Part shown: positions 30,586 to 42,029 of the stretch, piece by piece
Layout of the letters: each line of letters starts with the position of its first letter
Position numbering within the stretch: position 1 is the first letter of the stretch
Assembly (NCBI GenBank): GCA_964019055.1
Contig: OZ025222.1
Location: 5,948,746 to 6,012,745, forward strand
DNA from: Anthopleura xanthogrammica
Lineage: Eukaryota > Cnidaria > Anthozoa > Actiniaria > Actiniidae
Length of the DNA: 64,000 nt
Direction: 5' to 3'
The notes under the pieces: model-generated
Database searches by the model: none
The model's input: only the letters and a program-made list of their open reading frames with translations
Told to the model about the DNA's origin: nothing
Made by a program: the position numbers and the translations under genes

Positions 30586-31316
30586 GTAAAATCACTCATT
30601 TGACACTCATTTTTATGGTATTTCTAACAGAACAGAAGGGGGGAGGGTAAGAACTAATTTGTTTTGTTTTGGTGGGGTTCCACGTCTGAACTGGGCCTTA
30701 CGCCTTAAAATCAGTAGCAACAATAACAAGGCAATGGAGATAAGAAAAACAAAACGGCAAATTCTAACTATGCACTACACTATCACGATGCTTATATCTT
30801 TTTGTCAGCAATTATTTGAAACATTCGTGACAAAACTATCCAATTAAGCAGCGTTTCATAATATAATTGCTGTTATTTACATTACAGGTGACAAGTACCA
30901 CAAACAGGAACTGCAATATGTTTCATGCACTGAAACATGTTGGCCTGTCGACGATTTAAGGGACAGAAAGCGTCCAGATGGTAACAAGGAAGCAAGCCTT
31001 TGTGATGCACTCAAAGCAAGTGAAGCATACGAACGTGGAGATGGCTTTTTTCAGGTAGGCATTTTTTGTCTTTATTTACTGTTTTTTTTCTTACGACTTA
31101 ACGCACTTTGTATTTATACTCCAGGCTTACACAGGGGCATATCGACCTCCTAGGAAGACGCAAAGGGCTGTTATAGAAGAACAAAGTGTGGATGAAGACC
31201 TGGAAGTAGGAATGCTCTTGGCATTAGACCTAGAGAAGTATAGAGAGCGGCCACTTTGCTTTCTTAAATTTGCATCGCAGAAAAACATCAATTTTAGCTT
31301 GGAAATGTGTTGCTAA

Positions 31317-31985
31317 AATGTATATGAAGAATTTAAGTCCCATTTTAAACCTGTAGATTATTTTTTCAAAGTCAGGGTAAGCCATTGAAAATCGCTTCAA
31401 TTTATGGGCTGAAAAGTTCTAATTTAGCATACTTTATGAAAATTAATTTTCCCTACTCGGTAAAACTCCAATTAACTTGAAATTTAGTAATCTGAAAAAG
31501 AAAATGTAGTACTAAAACCAGGTATAAAAAAATGTTTTGGGGCTATTTGTTATCGCCGAATGTTAATGTTCTAAATATCGTGAAAATCACAACATTAACA
31601 TGTCAAAAATTCAAGACAATTAGGCACGCGACTCAGACTAGACAGCCGACACTTGGATATTTATTATTATTTTCTCTTGTAATTTGGATATAAAATACAA
31701 CAGATAAGATCATCTTAAACTAGATTGCTCATTTATTGAGTTCTTAAAAAGATAACCTGTCCTGTATCAAAATCATGTTGAATTAGATTCGTGTGGCCTT
31801 TCCACATGCAATGTATTATAGTATCAATGTCCTTATTGACAAAATCTATCTATGAACTCCCCTTTAAACAAATTTCATGTGACGTCAAAGCAGCTCAATT
31901 TGGAGGACAAAAAAAAAAAGAATTTCAATCTCCTAAGAATCGGAACCTATTTTCTTGCCTGGAGATAAGCGTTCGATATAATTCT
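31317..31985. other. Gap without gene
   Basis: AT-rich sequence downstream of the DUF7869-type gene. No ORF with coding character. Confidence 0.4.
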
Positions 31986-31989
31986 AGAC

Positions 31990-32525
31990 TCTTCGTTCTG
32001 TCACGCAACGTCTTCAAAATAAAGAAAGAAAGAAAGAAAGGACGAAAGAAACCAAAGAAACAAAGAAACAAACAAACAACCAAACAGAGAAAGAAACAAA
32101 GAAGAAAGAAACAAAGAAACAAAGAAAGAAACAAAGAAACAAAGAAACAAACAAAAAACAAACAAAGAAACAAACAAAGAAACAAATAAGAAAGAAACAA
32201 AGAAAGAAGCAAATAAGAAAGAAACAAAGAAATAAACAAAGAAACAAAGAAAGAAATAAAGAAACAAAGAAAAAAAAGAAACAAAGAAAGGAATGAAGAA
32301 ATAAATAAAGAAGAAACAAAGAAACAAAGAAACAAAGGAAGGAAGGAAGAAAGAAAGAAGAAAAGAAAGATAGGAGACCTTCGAAGCTTCTTTTCAATCA
32401 CATCATATCTATCTGTAATAGCCTATGTAGTGGCCATCCAATGGGGGAAGGATACAGGCAGACTCGCCTTCGAAACAAAGAAGAAAGAAACAAAGAAATA
32501 AACAAAGAAAAAAGAAACAAACAAG

Positions 32526-32564
<39 letters not shown>

Positions 32565-32605
32565 GCAAAGAAGAAAGAAACAAAAAAAGAAACAAAGAAA
32601 GAAAA

Positions 32606-32642
<37 letters not shown>

Positions 32643-32756
32643 AGAAAAGAAAGATAGGAGACCTTCGAAGTTTCTTTTCAATCACATCATATCTATCTGT
32701 AATAGCCTATGTAGTGGCCAACCAATAGGGTAAGGATACAGGCAAATCGCCTTCGA
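31990..32756 (+). repeat. GAAA/CAAA microsatellite with duplicated 100-bp flank
   Basis: Purine-rich GAAA, CAAA and AACAAAG arrays at 32018-32375 and 32475-32660, each followed by GATAGGAGACCTTCGAAG and a matching stretch with ATCTATCTGTAATAGCCTATG (32365-32475 and 32652-32756). The whole block of about 290 bp is a tandem duplication with diverged arrays. The long lysine-rich or phenylalanine-rich ORFs here are microsatellite artefacts. Confidence 0.8.
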
Positions 32757-33520
32757 GCTGCAAAGCGTTATCTCAAATGTGATTACAAGCTAAGATACAT
32801 TTTCACGACAAGACAAGACAATGCTGACTGTTATCACTGCGGAGCCACAATAATTTATGCAGGAAAATTAGGAGCAGGACTGGGTGTAGAAATAAAAAGG
32901 CTAGATTTCTCCGATCCCCAAGGAGGCAAAGGTCCCTGTGACCGCAAGGCAGCAACAATTAAATCACACATGCAAATACACCTTAACTCAGGAGATGACA
33001 TTGAAAACCAAGCACAGATGTATGAGGCCATGCTATCTTCTGGTGGAGTACCATCCCTTATTGTCACTCTCTGCAAGTCAGTCTCAAGCCCTGCGATGCC
33101 CGCTTACAAGATCGATGGCGTTAGCACCCTTTACAGTGTTGAATTTACGAAAGAGGGAATGCGTGTATGGAAAGCATATGGCGTGCGATCTGCCGGCTAA
33201 AATCCGAAACATGACCTTCCTTCTGTAGTTGTGTTTCGGGCAAAACCAAACGTATTCTCTTCCGTCGTGAAAAGATGGGCATACAGGAAAGTATTCACTC
33301 AAGAGAAGATCAGGTAGACACGAACGAAGAGCCAGTAATAACATCAAGCGACGCTTTGTTCACATGTCCAGAGGAAAGATGTAGCAAAACCTTCATAAGA
33401 CACTCCTCCATGGTGCGGCACTGTGGGAAACATCAACGCACACTTGAACGTGAGACGCTATTCTATTTTATTTTATTTCGAGATTTGCCCGCAGGCTGGT
33501 GCTTGTAAAATAGGACATGA
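32740..33520 (+). pseudogene. Fragment of the C2H2 gene family
   Basis: After a CAG at about 32741, a frame reads KRYLKCDYKLRYIFTTRQDN, DCYHCGAT, FSDPQGGKGPCDRKAATIKS and SGGVPSLIVTLCK, and stops at 33198; a different frame from 33275 reads LFTCPEERCSKTFIRHSS and ends DLPAGWCL. The zinc finger and the DLP-x-GW segment match those of the 36.75-40.02 kb gene (LFTCPEEGCIKAYSRFSS, DLPKGWAL) but with the sequence between them missing. So it is a decayed relative of that gene on the other strand. Confidence 0.5.
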
Positions 33521-33599
33521 GGTCCCCTTCGAGGTACATTGCACCAATTCCTAACCTTAAAACTCATATACCCATCCCACAATCAACCCATTAAGAAAT

Positions 33600-33884
33600 C
33601 ATTAGTAAAGGCCAGACACTGAGGGTGGTCACTGTCAGGGTTTCTTTACGTCCTCAGTGGTTCTTTTACGTCCCTCCGATGCAGGGTTAGGTAGTGTGGA
33701 GAGACGGGACCGCCATTTTACGTGGTCATCCGAGCCACGGGAAGGTCTAACCGTTTGTAGATGTAATTACAAAGGCAGCACCTTCTCCTCAGTTATTTGA
33801 AGACCCCGAGTGCTGGTCCGGCCGGGGCTTGAACCAACGATCTCCCGCACGAAAGTCCGGTGCTCAACCAACTGAACCAATCAG
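33600..33884 (-). mobile_element. tRNA-derived SINE
   Basis: On the minus strand the head reads TGGTTCAGTTGGTTGAGC (box A region) and, 38 bases on, GTTGGTTCAAGCCCC (box B region), the layout of a tRNA-type pol III promoter. A body of about 200 bp follows. The acceptor stem is not tRNA-like, so it is a SINE, not a tRNA gene. Exact 3' end not determined. Confidence 0.65.
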
Positions 33885-34271
33885 AACTGAATCAACAGAA
33901 GAAAGAGAAAGGTAATATACCTTATACAAATTAAATAGCTTGACCCAATTCCATCCTTGATAAGCCCAGTATAAGATTATATTAAGCAGGAGGCAATTTT
34001 ATTTCAAGCTAAGCGGTATGAACTTAAGTAAACAAATCCATGAGCTTGATAAATGACAAATGCTTGAAAATGCTTTTTATTATTTTTAGAGATCTACAAG
34101 TGTATTATCATGATCATGATCATTATAATTACCATTACTTCTTACCCTTGCATTGATGTTCTGTAAAACACAACTAAAACTAATTGGGCCCCCAATGAGC
34201 ATGCAGTCTTTTATAAATCATTATCATCTATAAAGCTATAAAGATGCATTCTTTGTGTTTTATTTTACCAG
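33885..34271 (+). other. Probable intron
   Basis: AT-rich with a TATCATGATCATGATCATT palindromic patch near 34108; ends TTTTACCAG before the exon at 34272. Confidence 0.4.
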
Positions 34272-34493
34272 TCAGCAGAGCTAGCAAACAATGAAGAAAA
34301 TCTAGAGAACCAGTCACCCCTAAACAAACTTGCAAGGACAACAAGAGTTGAAAGTTTCATAAAGAAGGATGCAAGTGAGAAGCTTGGCCTTTCGAAGGCA
34401 CAGTCAGTAAGAAGGAAAAAGAAGACCTTGGCAGCACTGAGGCCAATACACTGTTCAAATACCACCAATGCAAATGAAATCAAACCAACGTGA
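34272..34493 (+). CDS. Terminal coding exon of an unrecognised gene
   Basis: 74 codons from a TTTTACCAG acceptor to TGA. It starts SAELANNEENLENQSPLNK and includes a basic stretch (VRRKKKTLAALR). No stop inside, and codon composition differs from the flanks. The upstream exons are unknown; they could belong to the C2H2-type remains at 32.7-33.5 kb, although a SINE and about 750 bp lie between. Confidence 0.4.
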   Translation, partial: SAELANNEENLENQSPLNKLARTTRVESFIKKDASEKLGLSKAQSVRRKKKTLAALRPIHCSNTTNANEIKPT

Positions 34494-35712
34494 TTCAAGC
34501 GCAAGAAGCCTTACATCAATAAGCTTCAGTCACTGTGCCAGGAATGTGAATGCCAACAATGAGGCTCCCTAGTACCCCCATCCTGACTCAACTTGTCCCG
34601 CGAAAACTGAAGGGTTTAGAAATTCTGCCTGCTTTATACTCTTATAAAAAAAACGAAAAAGGGTGAATTCTTTAATGTGTTCAAAACCCTTGGTCTACCG
34701 GTTTTTGCATGGCCTTCCATGTCAATATAATCATACTTTATGTTCTTCCTGAATCTTCTACTATTTTATACCATAGCATGAATAAATCATAATCAAGGAA
34801 TCCTGTACATATCAAATTCAGAAATGTTTTTTAATGTCAAATCTTAAGAGTGAATGTCAGTAAAAATCAAACAAAATTCAAAAATTCGCGGACACGGCCC
34901 AAAAATCGTGTTGGCTTATATTTTGATCATTGATAGGGTAGGGTATGTAGATAAACGAAACGGGGTTGATTAGTTGAAATATTCGTTATTTTGAAAAATA
35001 TCGACCAAAGATGATGTCAGCCTGATTTCGGCTCAAACCGACTCACGTGACTAGGTATTTAGCCGATTTTTGAGTGTCTCGTAAACTCGCTAAAACAAAA
35101 TAAAAATTCATTCATTCATTGTATCTAGGTCAATTGGGCCTAGTACGGCCAAGATATAACAGTTTCATTAAATATGGATTATTATGGATAGGAACGGAGG
35201 CCTTTTATAATGACGATATGCGTACAGCGATAAATTAACTAGTAAACTACCCGTTACTCGAGCGAAGAATAATATACGAGGTGTTTCATCACAACTCTCG
35301 ATATTTATACCAGAAGGTTCACAAAAGGATGTTCTTTAAAGTTATAAAAAAAATTTCTGGGCTCTTTTTGATTTTAGTCGAATAAGAGCCCTTTACTTTT
35401 CACAAATTTCGGGTTTTGTTCCACTGACACTGAAAGCGACAACCTACCTCATTTGCGAAGTTGCGAGTCAAAAAATAGTTTTTCAAGACTAAAATGTTTC
35501 CAGGATTGCTAGAAAATATTACTTTTTATTATATGAAATAGAGTGTGATATTGAGTGACATCAAAATGATAAAATTGATATCCCCACTCCCACCAGTGGC
35601 CAGTGGGGATACGATTTATATCAACACTGGTGGTGTCAAATTTCGACTTTTTGCTCAGCAAGTCTCAAATTCTCCGTTATTTTTCATTGAATATTTCATA
35701 TAATAAAAAGAA
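34494..35712. other. Gap without gene
   Basis: AT-rich. Contains short inverted motifs such as CCAGTGGCCAGTGGGG near 35596, but no ORF, RNA gene or long repeat. Confidence 0.4.
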
Positions 35713-35777
35713 CATTACATGGCCACTTGGAGATACGAATTTTATCTTCTCGTGCTGATATTATCTTTCACTCGTTT

Positions 35778-36208
35778 GCTGCGCTCACTCGTGAGAGATA
35801 ATATCAACACTCGAAGATAAAATTCGTATCTCCGCGTGACCATGTAATATCCTATATATATCATAAAAAGTATTTCTAATACGTCTAGCAATTTGATTGT
35901 GAACTGGTTGAAATATTTTGTCAAACTAAAGAAAAATAATAGTGCTGCCGCAGTCTGCGTAGTCAGTCAAATAAGGGCATAATATATATCGCAACTGACA
36001 TATTTAGGGTACACTGCAGTACTATATTAATATGAAAATGATTAGAAGTACTGTACTTGTAAGTACAAGCAGCTTTTGATGAATATCAAATAAAATTTGG
36101 AACTTTATTGATACGATTCTTTTTGCGATATGTCATTGTGATAAACAACTTGTAGATTTCAAACCGCCCTAATTAGTATTCATGTTGTCTTTCTCGTCGG
36201 TCGTCGTA
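35778..36208. repeat. Left TIR of the C2H2 element, with diverged second copy
   Basis: Matches 40041-40470 in inverted order, including CATTTTCATATTAATATAGT and GGGCGGTTTGAAATC blocks. Directly inside (36209-36335) lies a diverged direct copy of the inner third (CTATATTTATTAACATGAAA against CTATATTAATATGAAAATGA), not present on the right side. Confidence 0.75.
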
Positions 36209-36750
36209 CACTGTAGCACGCACTATATTTATTAACATGAAAATAAATAGTACAAATACAAGCAGCTCTTAATGAATGTCACATAAAATTTGAATTTATT
36301 TACGAGTTTTCACGATATTTGTTGTTAGAAATGTACTAGTGACGACTGTTTACTGTACAGTGACATGTAAAATATTACACTGTTATATCTAGAATAAGGT
36401 CTAGGGTGCATGGTACTAGTTTTATCATGTACCTTGTACTATCCACTTTTCTTTTCTTTTTCTTTTTCAATTGTAAATTGTATGTGTTTGGAAAATAACA
36501 ACCTATAACCTATGACGTATAAATTAATATAGTTTAGTTATGTTTCCAGACCATTTTGTTCGAATTTTTTCCTCCGCTTATTTCCAAAAAAAAAAGAACT
36601 TCCAATTTAACTTGCATTTTATATGAGCATTTTTACGATAAAACTTCTTTATTGCCCTCTGGGTATTGACTCTTGACTGTCAATCTTACCAGAGTTATAC
36701 ATAATATACATAATGTTGAGTCACGTCACTCGGAAATCCAAGCACAAGGT

Positions 36751-39700
36751 TTACGTAGAACAAGAACAGCATTCTTTAACAATACTGGTTATTCGTTCAA
36801 TATAAGGCTTTTTTCTTCGCTGGTTGATGTCTTCAACATCGTCTCCGAGCTCGATGCAAATGTTTTTCAACTCATCTACTCGTAGTTTTGTTAACTTGTT
36901 CTTCTGAACCATTTCACAGATGTTAAAGTCCAAGCAAATAATTGGGTGTTTTAACTGTACTGCCATCATTACATCAGCACACAAGGTAGAACATTGTGTT
37001 TCAGTTTCGGCTGCATATATGTCGTTTTCTTTGTCAGCTTCTAATAGAACTGGGCAATTTAGACGCTTCTTTGCGGCTAGTCGACTAAAAAATCCCGATA
37101 TTTGTTGTTTCGTGAGCACTTCTTCTGGGGAAAATATTCGTTCTCCGTTGGTATCTCGAACTACAGCCATTGCCTTAGATACGTCTTGGGGGTCTACTTT
37201 TCTTTTACTTTGTTCTCCTATTTGAAACTGCTCAGTCAAGAAGCCAGTCTGCTTTGGTGTAAATCGCTTCTTGTTCTTTGTAGACTTAAGAGCCCAGCCC
37301 TTTGGAAGGTCAGGCAAATCTTCACTTTCTCTGACTGCTTCACATTGAATGTTTGGAACTCGATTATCTCCTGCTGTCAGTTTTAATGCATACTTCTTGA
37401 TGGCTTTATCATAAAGGGTTTCTTGTTCAGGCATTCGTTTGTGCCTTCCTGTGTCAAGATGGTTTTGAAGAGAAGAAAACCTGCTGTAGGCTTTTATACA
37501 CCCTTCTTCTGGACATGTAAATAACCTGGGTTCCTCATTGCAGTCGTCATCATTTTCATCATAATCATCATCATAATCATCATCACCATAATCTTCGTCA
37601 TCACAGTCGTCATCATCTTCATCATAATCATGGTCATAATCATCATCATCATCGTCATAATAATCATCACCATAATATTCATCATCTCCTACTCTGTTTC
37701 CGTATTCTTCTTCGTCTTCTTCTCTTTGTAGGGTTCGCTTGCTCATAGGCTTAAACGCTGTCTCCTTACAGTATTGCTCATACTGCTGCACAACACGTTC
37801 TAGTATCATTGTTCTGATAACGTTGGGAGTTTTAACGAGCTCACCAGTGGATAATTTCAACAGCCTTTCACCAAAAGGAACATCCTGAATCACATGGGGA
37901 CTTGTGATGAAAGAAACGAAATGTTCTAACTTAGACGGCTCTACTTTCATTCTTTTATTTTCCAAAGCTGGGAGCGGCGCTGCGATGCCATGTAATAACC
38001 TGTGTCTACGAACTATGTTGTAACGATATCGGGTCAGCGTGGGAATATGCTCCTTCAGCTCTTTGAAACTGATTTTGTCTGCCATCATAGAGAGAATCTG
38101 GCGTCGCGTGCTCCAATGTTGTGCCGTTGCATAGCTTTCAGCATATACTTCCAGAAGTCCTAGTTCTTTATCACTTTTGGGAGCGACTTTGTCTTGGTCC
38201 GCAGGGCTCGTTTCACTCAAAGCCTTCCATAGGCTCGCGGAATCTTCCGGAGTCAGGATTTCTAACACAGCAGATATACATTGCTTCGCTTTTCGAACAT
38301 AGCGTCGTTGTGTTCTTTCGTGAGCTTCATTCCAAGGTACTGCTAAGGAATGGCGAACTGGACTTATATCTCGAAGTTGTAAGAAACGATTGAGCTGTCG
38401 ACGAGATCTGTCACCTTCATTGTCATCATCTTCTTCACTCTCATCGCCATGGTCATCAAAAACACATTTAGAAGTTTCGATGCTTTCATCTAACTCTTCT
38501 TCTTCCTTAGATGGTATGTATATACTCCCTCTTTTAGATTTTTGGGTGGCTAATGGTTCTCGTTTTTCATCATCATCAGTCTGAAACAACATAAATCCAA
38601 ATCAGTGCTTCCATTATATCATGAAACACTTTATAAAAATGCATAAAATTAGTCAGAGCTGGTCTTTGTTCAATACAAAGCTTTGCAATAAGTTGCAAAT
38701 TTTGCCAGAAAATTGGTTCACGGACATAATTGAGCACTTAAAGAAACAAAATTTTAATTATCTAAATCAGTATGAATAAAACACCCTGAGAACTAGCAAT
38801 TAAAAGTCAAGATTTCACTCACAAGTTTCAATGATTCCATATTACTTGTTATTTCTTTTACATCGATGACCACCTGCACATCCTCCGCAACCTCTACCTC
38901 AGATTCAGGTTTCAACTGTTCTGTACTTTATCAAGCCACATGCGGCATTTAGGACAAATTCCTTGAACAAATATTACAAAAAATACAAATTAGTCTCAAA
39001 ATCTATGATAACGAGGCTTTCTTCTTGCGGGATTCCTGTGGTTTTGGCGGGAAAATAAAAATAATACATACCGCACTCCCTACCCTCAACGCTCAGATGT
39101 ATCGTGGCATTTTCGGCGCAATTAACTTTGTGATAGCGCGTATAAACGTGGTTTCAGCAAAATTTACGCGCACATGAGTGTTTTATATTTCTTGAATAAA
39201 AAATACACAAATTTCGTGCGCGTATTTTAACACTGCTAGAATATATAAAAGTATTTTGACAACACCATGCTATCTAGACAGCTATCTTTAAGACATTTGC
39301 AACTCCAGAAAGTCTGTCTAGAGATTGTGCAATTTCGCTAGCTCAAAATCACAAGGTTAAAAGAAATTCATAAAAGAAATTGAGTGCAGTTTACGCTTGT
39401 AGTTACAATTAATCTGAGCTGTACATTGTAAAACAGGAATTGTATGGTTTTAGGGTTGTAATCCATTGAATATGTCTTATTTTATGGCATTAAAAGTATA
39501 TCTCACAAACAGTAACAATTTTGCGCATAGTAACAACCCAACCCAACGATATAGAAGTAGTAAACCTTTCCTGACATAAACAAATTAAAACATATAGATT
39601 AGTGAATGTTCATTTCTTACCAGAACCAACCGGGACAAGGTTGTTTGTCATTTCAAGAATTTTGCGAGCTTGAAGAAGACTCAGTCCTCTTTGTGCCAAC

Positions 39701-40017
39701 GCAGCATGTCTTGGATCTTTTGCATGCTTTGCGATTGAGGTTGGCACACAGCACGACTTTTTTGTCCTTCTCCAACCAATTCCAAACCTAGATCTATGTG
39801 ACGGGCAAATAGTCATTTCATGTTTAGCTGTCGACTGGAAAATACCACACCGGGAAAGTATGAGCTCGACTTCCGTTTCAACGCCAGAAAAATTTAACGA
39901 TCTCTTGTGATTTGATATATCCTTACAGCAGGATAATAATGTTATTACAGTTTCAGCTTTCCTAGCGCGAACATCTAGACCACATTCTCCGCCGTAAACG
40001 CTGAAGGAGCACGACAT
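36751..40017 (-). pseudogene. Three-exon C2H2 zinc-finger / acidic protein gene, one-base deletion in exon 2
   Basis: Exon 1 (40017-39621): ATG start, Cys/His cluster (LSRCGIF, MTICPSHRSRFGIGW, KKSCCVPTS), donor GTAAGA. Exon 2 (38961-38823): ICPKCRMWLDKVQ, then a one-base frame loss near 38921, then acidic ESEVEVAEDVQVV, donor GTGAGT. Exon 3 (38580-36751): HFVSFITSPHVIQDVPFGE, an Asp-rich low-complexity run encoded by ATC repeats (37550-37680), a C2H2 finger (FTCPEEGCIKAYSRFSSLQNH), RKVDPQDVSKAMAVV and a C-terminal SAP-like LTKLRVDELKNICIEL. Exons 1 plus 2 total 536 nt, one short of a multiple of three, and exon 3 is open in phase 0, which confirms the deletion. Function unknown; the family recurs at 32.7 kb. 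Confidence 0.65.
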
Positions 40018-40040
40018 CTTTTGAGATAAAACTTTACATA

Positions 40041-40470
40041 TACGACGACCGACGAGAAAGACAACATGAATACTAATTAGGGCGGTTTGAAATCTACAAG
40101 TTGTTTATCACAATGACATATCGCAAAAAGAATCGTATCAATAAAGTTCCAAATTTTATTTGATATTCATCAAAAGCTGCTTGTACAAGTACAGTACTTC
40201 TAATCATTTTCATATTAATATAGTACTGCAGTGTACCCTAAATATGTCAGTTGCGATATATATTATGCCCTTATTTGACTGACTACGCAGACTGCGGCAG
40301 CACTATTATTTTTCTTTAGTTTGACAAAATATTTCAACCAGTTCACAATCAAATTGCTAGACGTATTAGAAATACTTTTTATGATATATATAGGATATTA
40401 CATGGTCACGCGGAGATACGAATTTTATCTTCGAGTGTTGATATTATCTCTCACGAGTGAGCGCAGCGAA
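40041..40470. repeat. Right TIR of the C2H2 element
   Basis: Inverted match of 35778-36208. It begins immediately upstream of the gene's ATG (24 bp), so the TIR must contain or adjoin the gene's promoter. It ends in GAGTGAGCGCAGCGAA, where a perfect 43-bp palindrome arm of the next element starts. Confidence 0.75.
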
Positions 40471-40600
40471 ACGAAGCGGTGAAAACTAGAAATGATTACA
40501 TATAGACTTATGTCAGGGCGAGGAATATTATGAAATAAGAATATTAAGAAATAATATAAGTCTATATGTAATCATTTCTAGTTTTCACCGCTTCGTTTCG
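40468..40600. repeat. Perfect 43-bp inverted repeat at the element junction
   Basis: Arms 40468-40510 and 40558-40600 are exact complements (start GAAACGAAGCGGTGAAAACT) around a 47-bp spacer. The right arm runs into the LTR-like block at 40589. It may be two opposed LTR ends. Confidence 0.8.
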
Positions 40601-40718
40601 CACCAAATACAATAAAGTCCTTATTCATCGCGTGAGCTGCGAAGTGGTTTAACTTCTCGATCTCCGTTCCCCTACACCCCGTGTCAGTGGATCGGGTACG
40701 CGACAGTGAAAAGTTCGG

Positions 40719-41076
40719 TCCTGACTCCAAGCTAGAAAATCTTCAAGATAATTGCTCCAAAATGTAATACGTTGTTGACTCTGTGACTTCTAAAGGCTAA
40801 CTGATCGTGATTTAAACTATCTTAGCTTATACTCCTGTATCCTAACCTTATCAGTTAGTGTTGATTGACATGTAGAACAACGATCACGAAACCGAAAAAT
40901 ATAGACTGATATACATACAAGATTACAATACCGTGACAACGTGACACTCCTCGCCCAAGGATCTCTAGATACTTGATACTAATATAATCACAAAAAGAAA
41001 TGTTATAAATCCGTGGTCTTCTCGTCTTGAGTGTCGTCTTGGTGCGTAGCTGGTACCAGCAGCCCTACTCAGGTGC
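40719..41076. other. Untranslated part with inverted copy of the integrase end
   Basis: Positions 41008-41062 are the inverted copy (55 bp, one mismatch) of 41770-41824, the last codons of the integrase ORF, so the minus strand here encodes LLVPATHQDDTQDEKTTD and stops. The rest resembles 3' UTR of that minus-strand reading. A foldback of about 0.8 kb results. Confidence 0.7.
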
Positions 41077-41832
41077 GACAGGGGCACCAATTTTGTGGGA
41101 GGAAAGTCGGAGCTAGATTCAGCACTAATGGAGATGAAAAAGGAGAAGATAGAGAAGTACCTGAGGGAACAAGGTTGTGAATGGTCGTTCAACCCACCCC
41201 ACGCTTCAAACTTCGGAGGTGCATGGGAACGCCAGATCGGAACAATCCGCCGCGTGCTGAGCGCAATGTTCGCCGAGCTCGGAAGCACCCAACTCACACA
41301 CGAGCTACTCGTAACACTTATGGCCGAAGTATCAGCGATAGTCAACGCCCGTCCCATAGCCGCCCTACCAACCGACACAGACAACCCACAACCGCTGTCT
41401 CCTGCCATGTTACTGACCATGAAAACTCGTCCCCTTTGTTCCCCACCTGGAGTATTTCTTCCCGTCGACCTATACGCACGTAGACGGTGGAGACGTGTAC
41501 AATATCTAGCCGACCAATTCTGGTCGAGATGGCGCAGAGAGTACCTGCAGACCCTCCAGCCCAGGCAAAAATGGAACGAGACTCGAAGAAATCTCGCCGT
41601 CGGAGATATCGTCCTTATGAAAGAACAGGACGCCAATCGCAACGACTGGCCCATGGGAATAATAACCGAAGCCGTCAAGAGTGAAGATGGAATAGTAAGA
41701 AAAGCACACGTCGAGATCATCAGAGAAGGAGAGAGGAAGAGGTTTCTACGCCCCATAAAGGAGTTCGTGCTGCTGATACCAGCTACGCACCAAGACGACA
41801 CTCAAGACGAGAAGACCACGGATTCAGAATGA
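41077..41832 (+). pseudogene. BEL/Pao integrase C-terminal part plus DUF5641-like domain
   Basis: Open frame from about 41077: DRGTNFVGG holds the second catalytic Asp (with Arg where Asn is usual), GCEWSFNPPHASNFGGAWER the catalytic Glu, then an SAIVNARPI helix, and finally the DUF5641-type tail (VGDIVLMKEQDANRNDWPMG). The N-terminal zinc finger and first Asp are missing. No ATG supports a start, so it is a truncated piece of pol. Confidence 0.8.
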
Positions 41833-41844
41833 AACAAGAAAGAA

Positions 41845-41908
41845 CATTAAAACATATAATATATAATATAATATATAATATAATATATAATATATAATAT
41901 ATATATAT
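41845..41908. repeat. AT microsatellite
   Basis: ATATAATATA-type array of about 60 bp between the plus-strand integrase and the minus-strand gag remains. Confidence 0.8.
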
Positions 41909-42029
41909 GTGTGAGTTTCTGCGTTGCAGCTGAATTTCTTGCCACGTTCTTCTTCGTGTTCTTGACGACTGGTTCGGCGATAACCTAGGATCCCAACCGT
42001 CCGCCAACCATTGAACACATCTCACTTTT

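Larger units (their letters stand above)
23926..31316 (+). pseudogene. Broken DUF7869-type gene, exons 2 to 9
   Basis: Recognisable exons: 23926-about 24127; about 24698-25066 (CWKAWITVHGITKRRFQ, MPNTKNWHLPSS; TGA and frame changes inside); 25257-25381 (GKCDTCSTIKEQIKTT); 25865-26126 (FFSVAIDGMDQRKTEI); 26308-26436 (IQLDNTCKENNQFVFAFLAY); 26525 onward (SFLPVGHTH, then MDQMFSRL in another frame); resumed at 30191-30464 after a retroelement; 30888-31054; 31125-31316. The core D-x-MDQ, LDN-x-C-ENKN-like and GHTH-x-DVDQ motifs are those of DUF7869 proteins, widespread in cnidarians and possibly of transposon origin. Lesions: a one-base loss near 26562 inside GHTH-x-DVDQ, stops in exons 1 and 3, a frameshift near 30230 and the CR1 insertion. 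Confidence 0.65.
35713..40470. mobile_element. TIR-bounded element carrying a three-exon C2H2 gene
   Basis: About 430-bp inverted repeats enclose 3.8 kb with one multi-exon gene and no other ORF. Left arm 35778-36208, right arm 40041-40470; the outer part in both is GCTGCGCTCACTCGTGAGAG. The left side also has an outer palindrome (35714-35840) in which a GAGATACGAATTTTATCTTC arm is repeated in inverted order. No DDE, HUH or tyrosine recombinase is visible, so it either moves in trans or uses an unknown enzyme. Target duplication could not be fixed, because the right end abuts another rearranged element. Confidence 0.65.

Noticed and set aside
31925..32728. Long Phe/Leu-rich and Lys/Asn-rich ORFs
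   Set aside because: They are translations of GAAA/CAAA microsatellite arrays, open because the repeat lacks stop codons.
33824..33884. tRNA gene
   Set aside because: Box A and B motifs are present, but no acceptor stem pairing is evident and a long tail follows; a SINE fits better.
37494..37685. Met/Ile-rich ORF on the minus strand
   Set aside because: Shadow frame of the Asp-rich ATC repeat inside the C2H2 gene.
40965..41801. 278-codon minus-strand ORF
   Set aside because: Antisense shadow of the BEL/Pao integrase; only its last codons, at 41008-41062, are a real inverted copy of integrase sequence.
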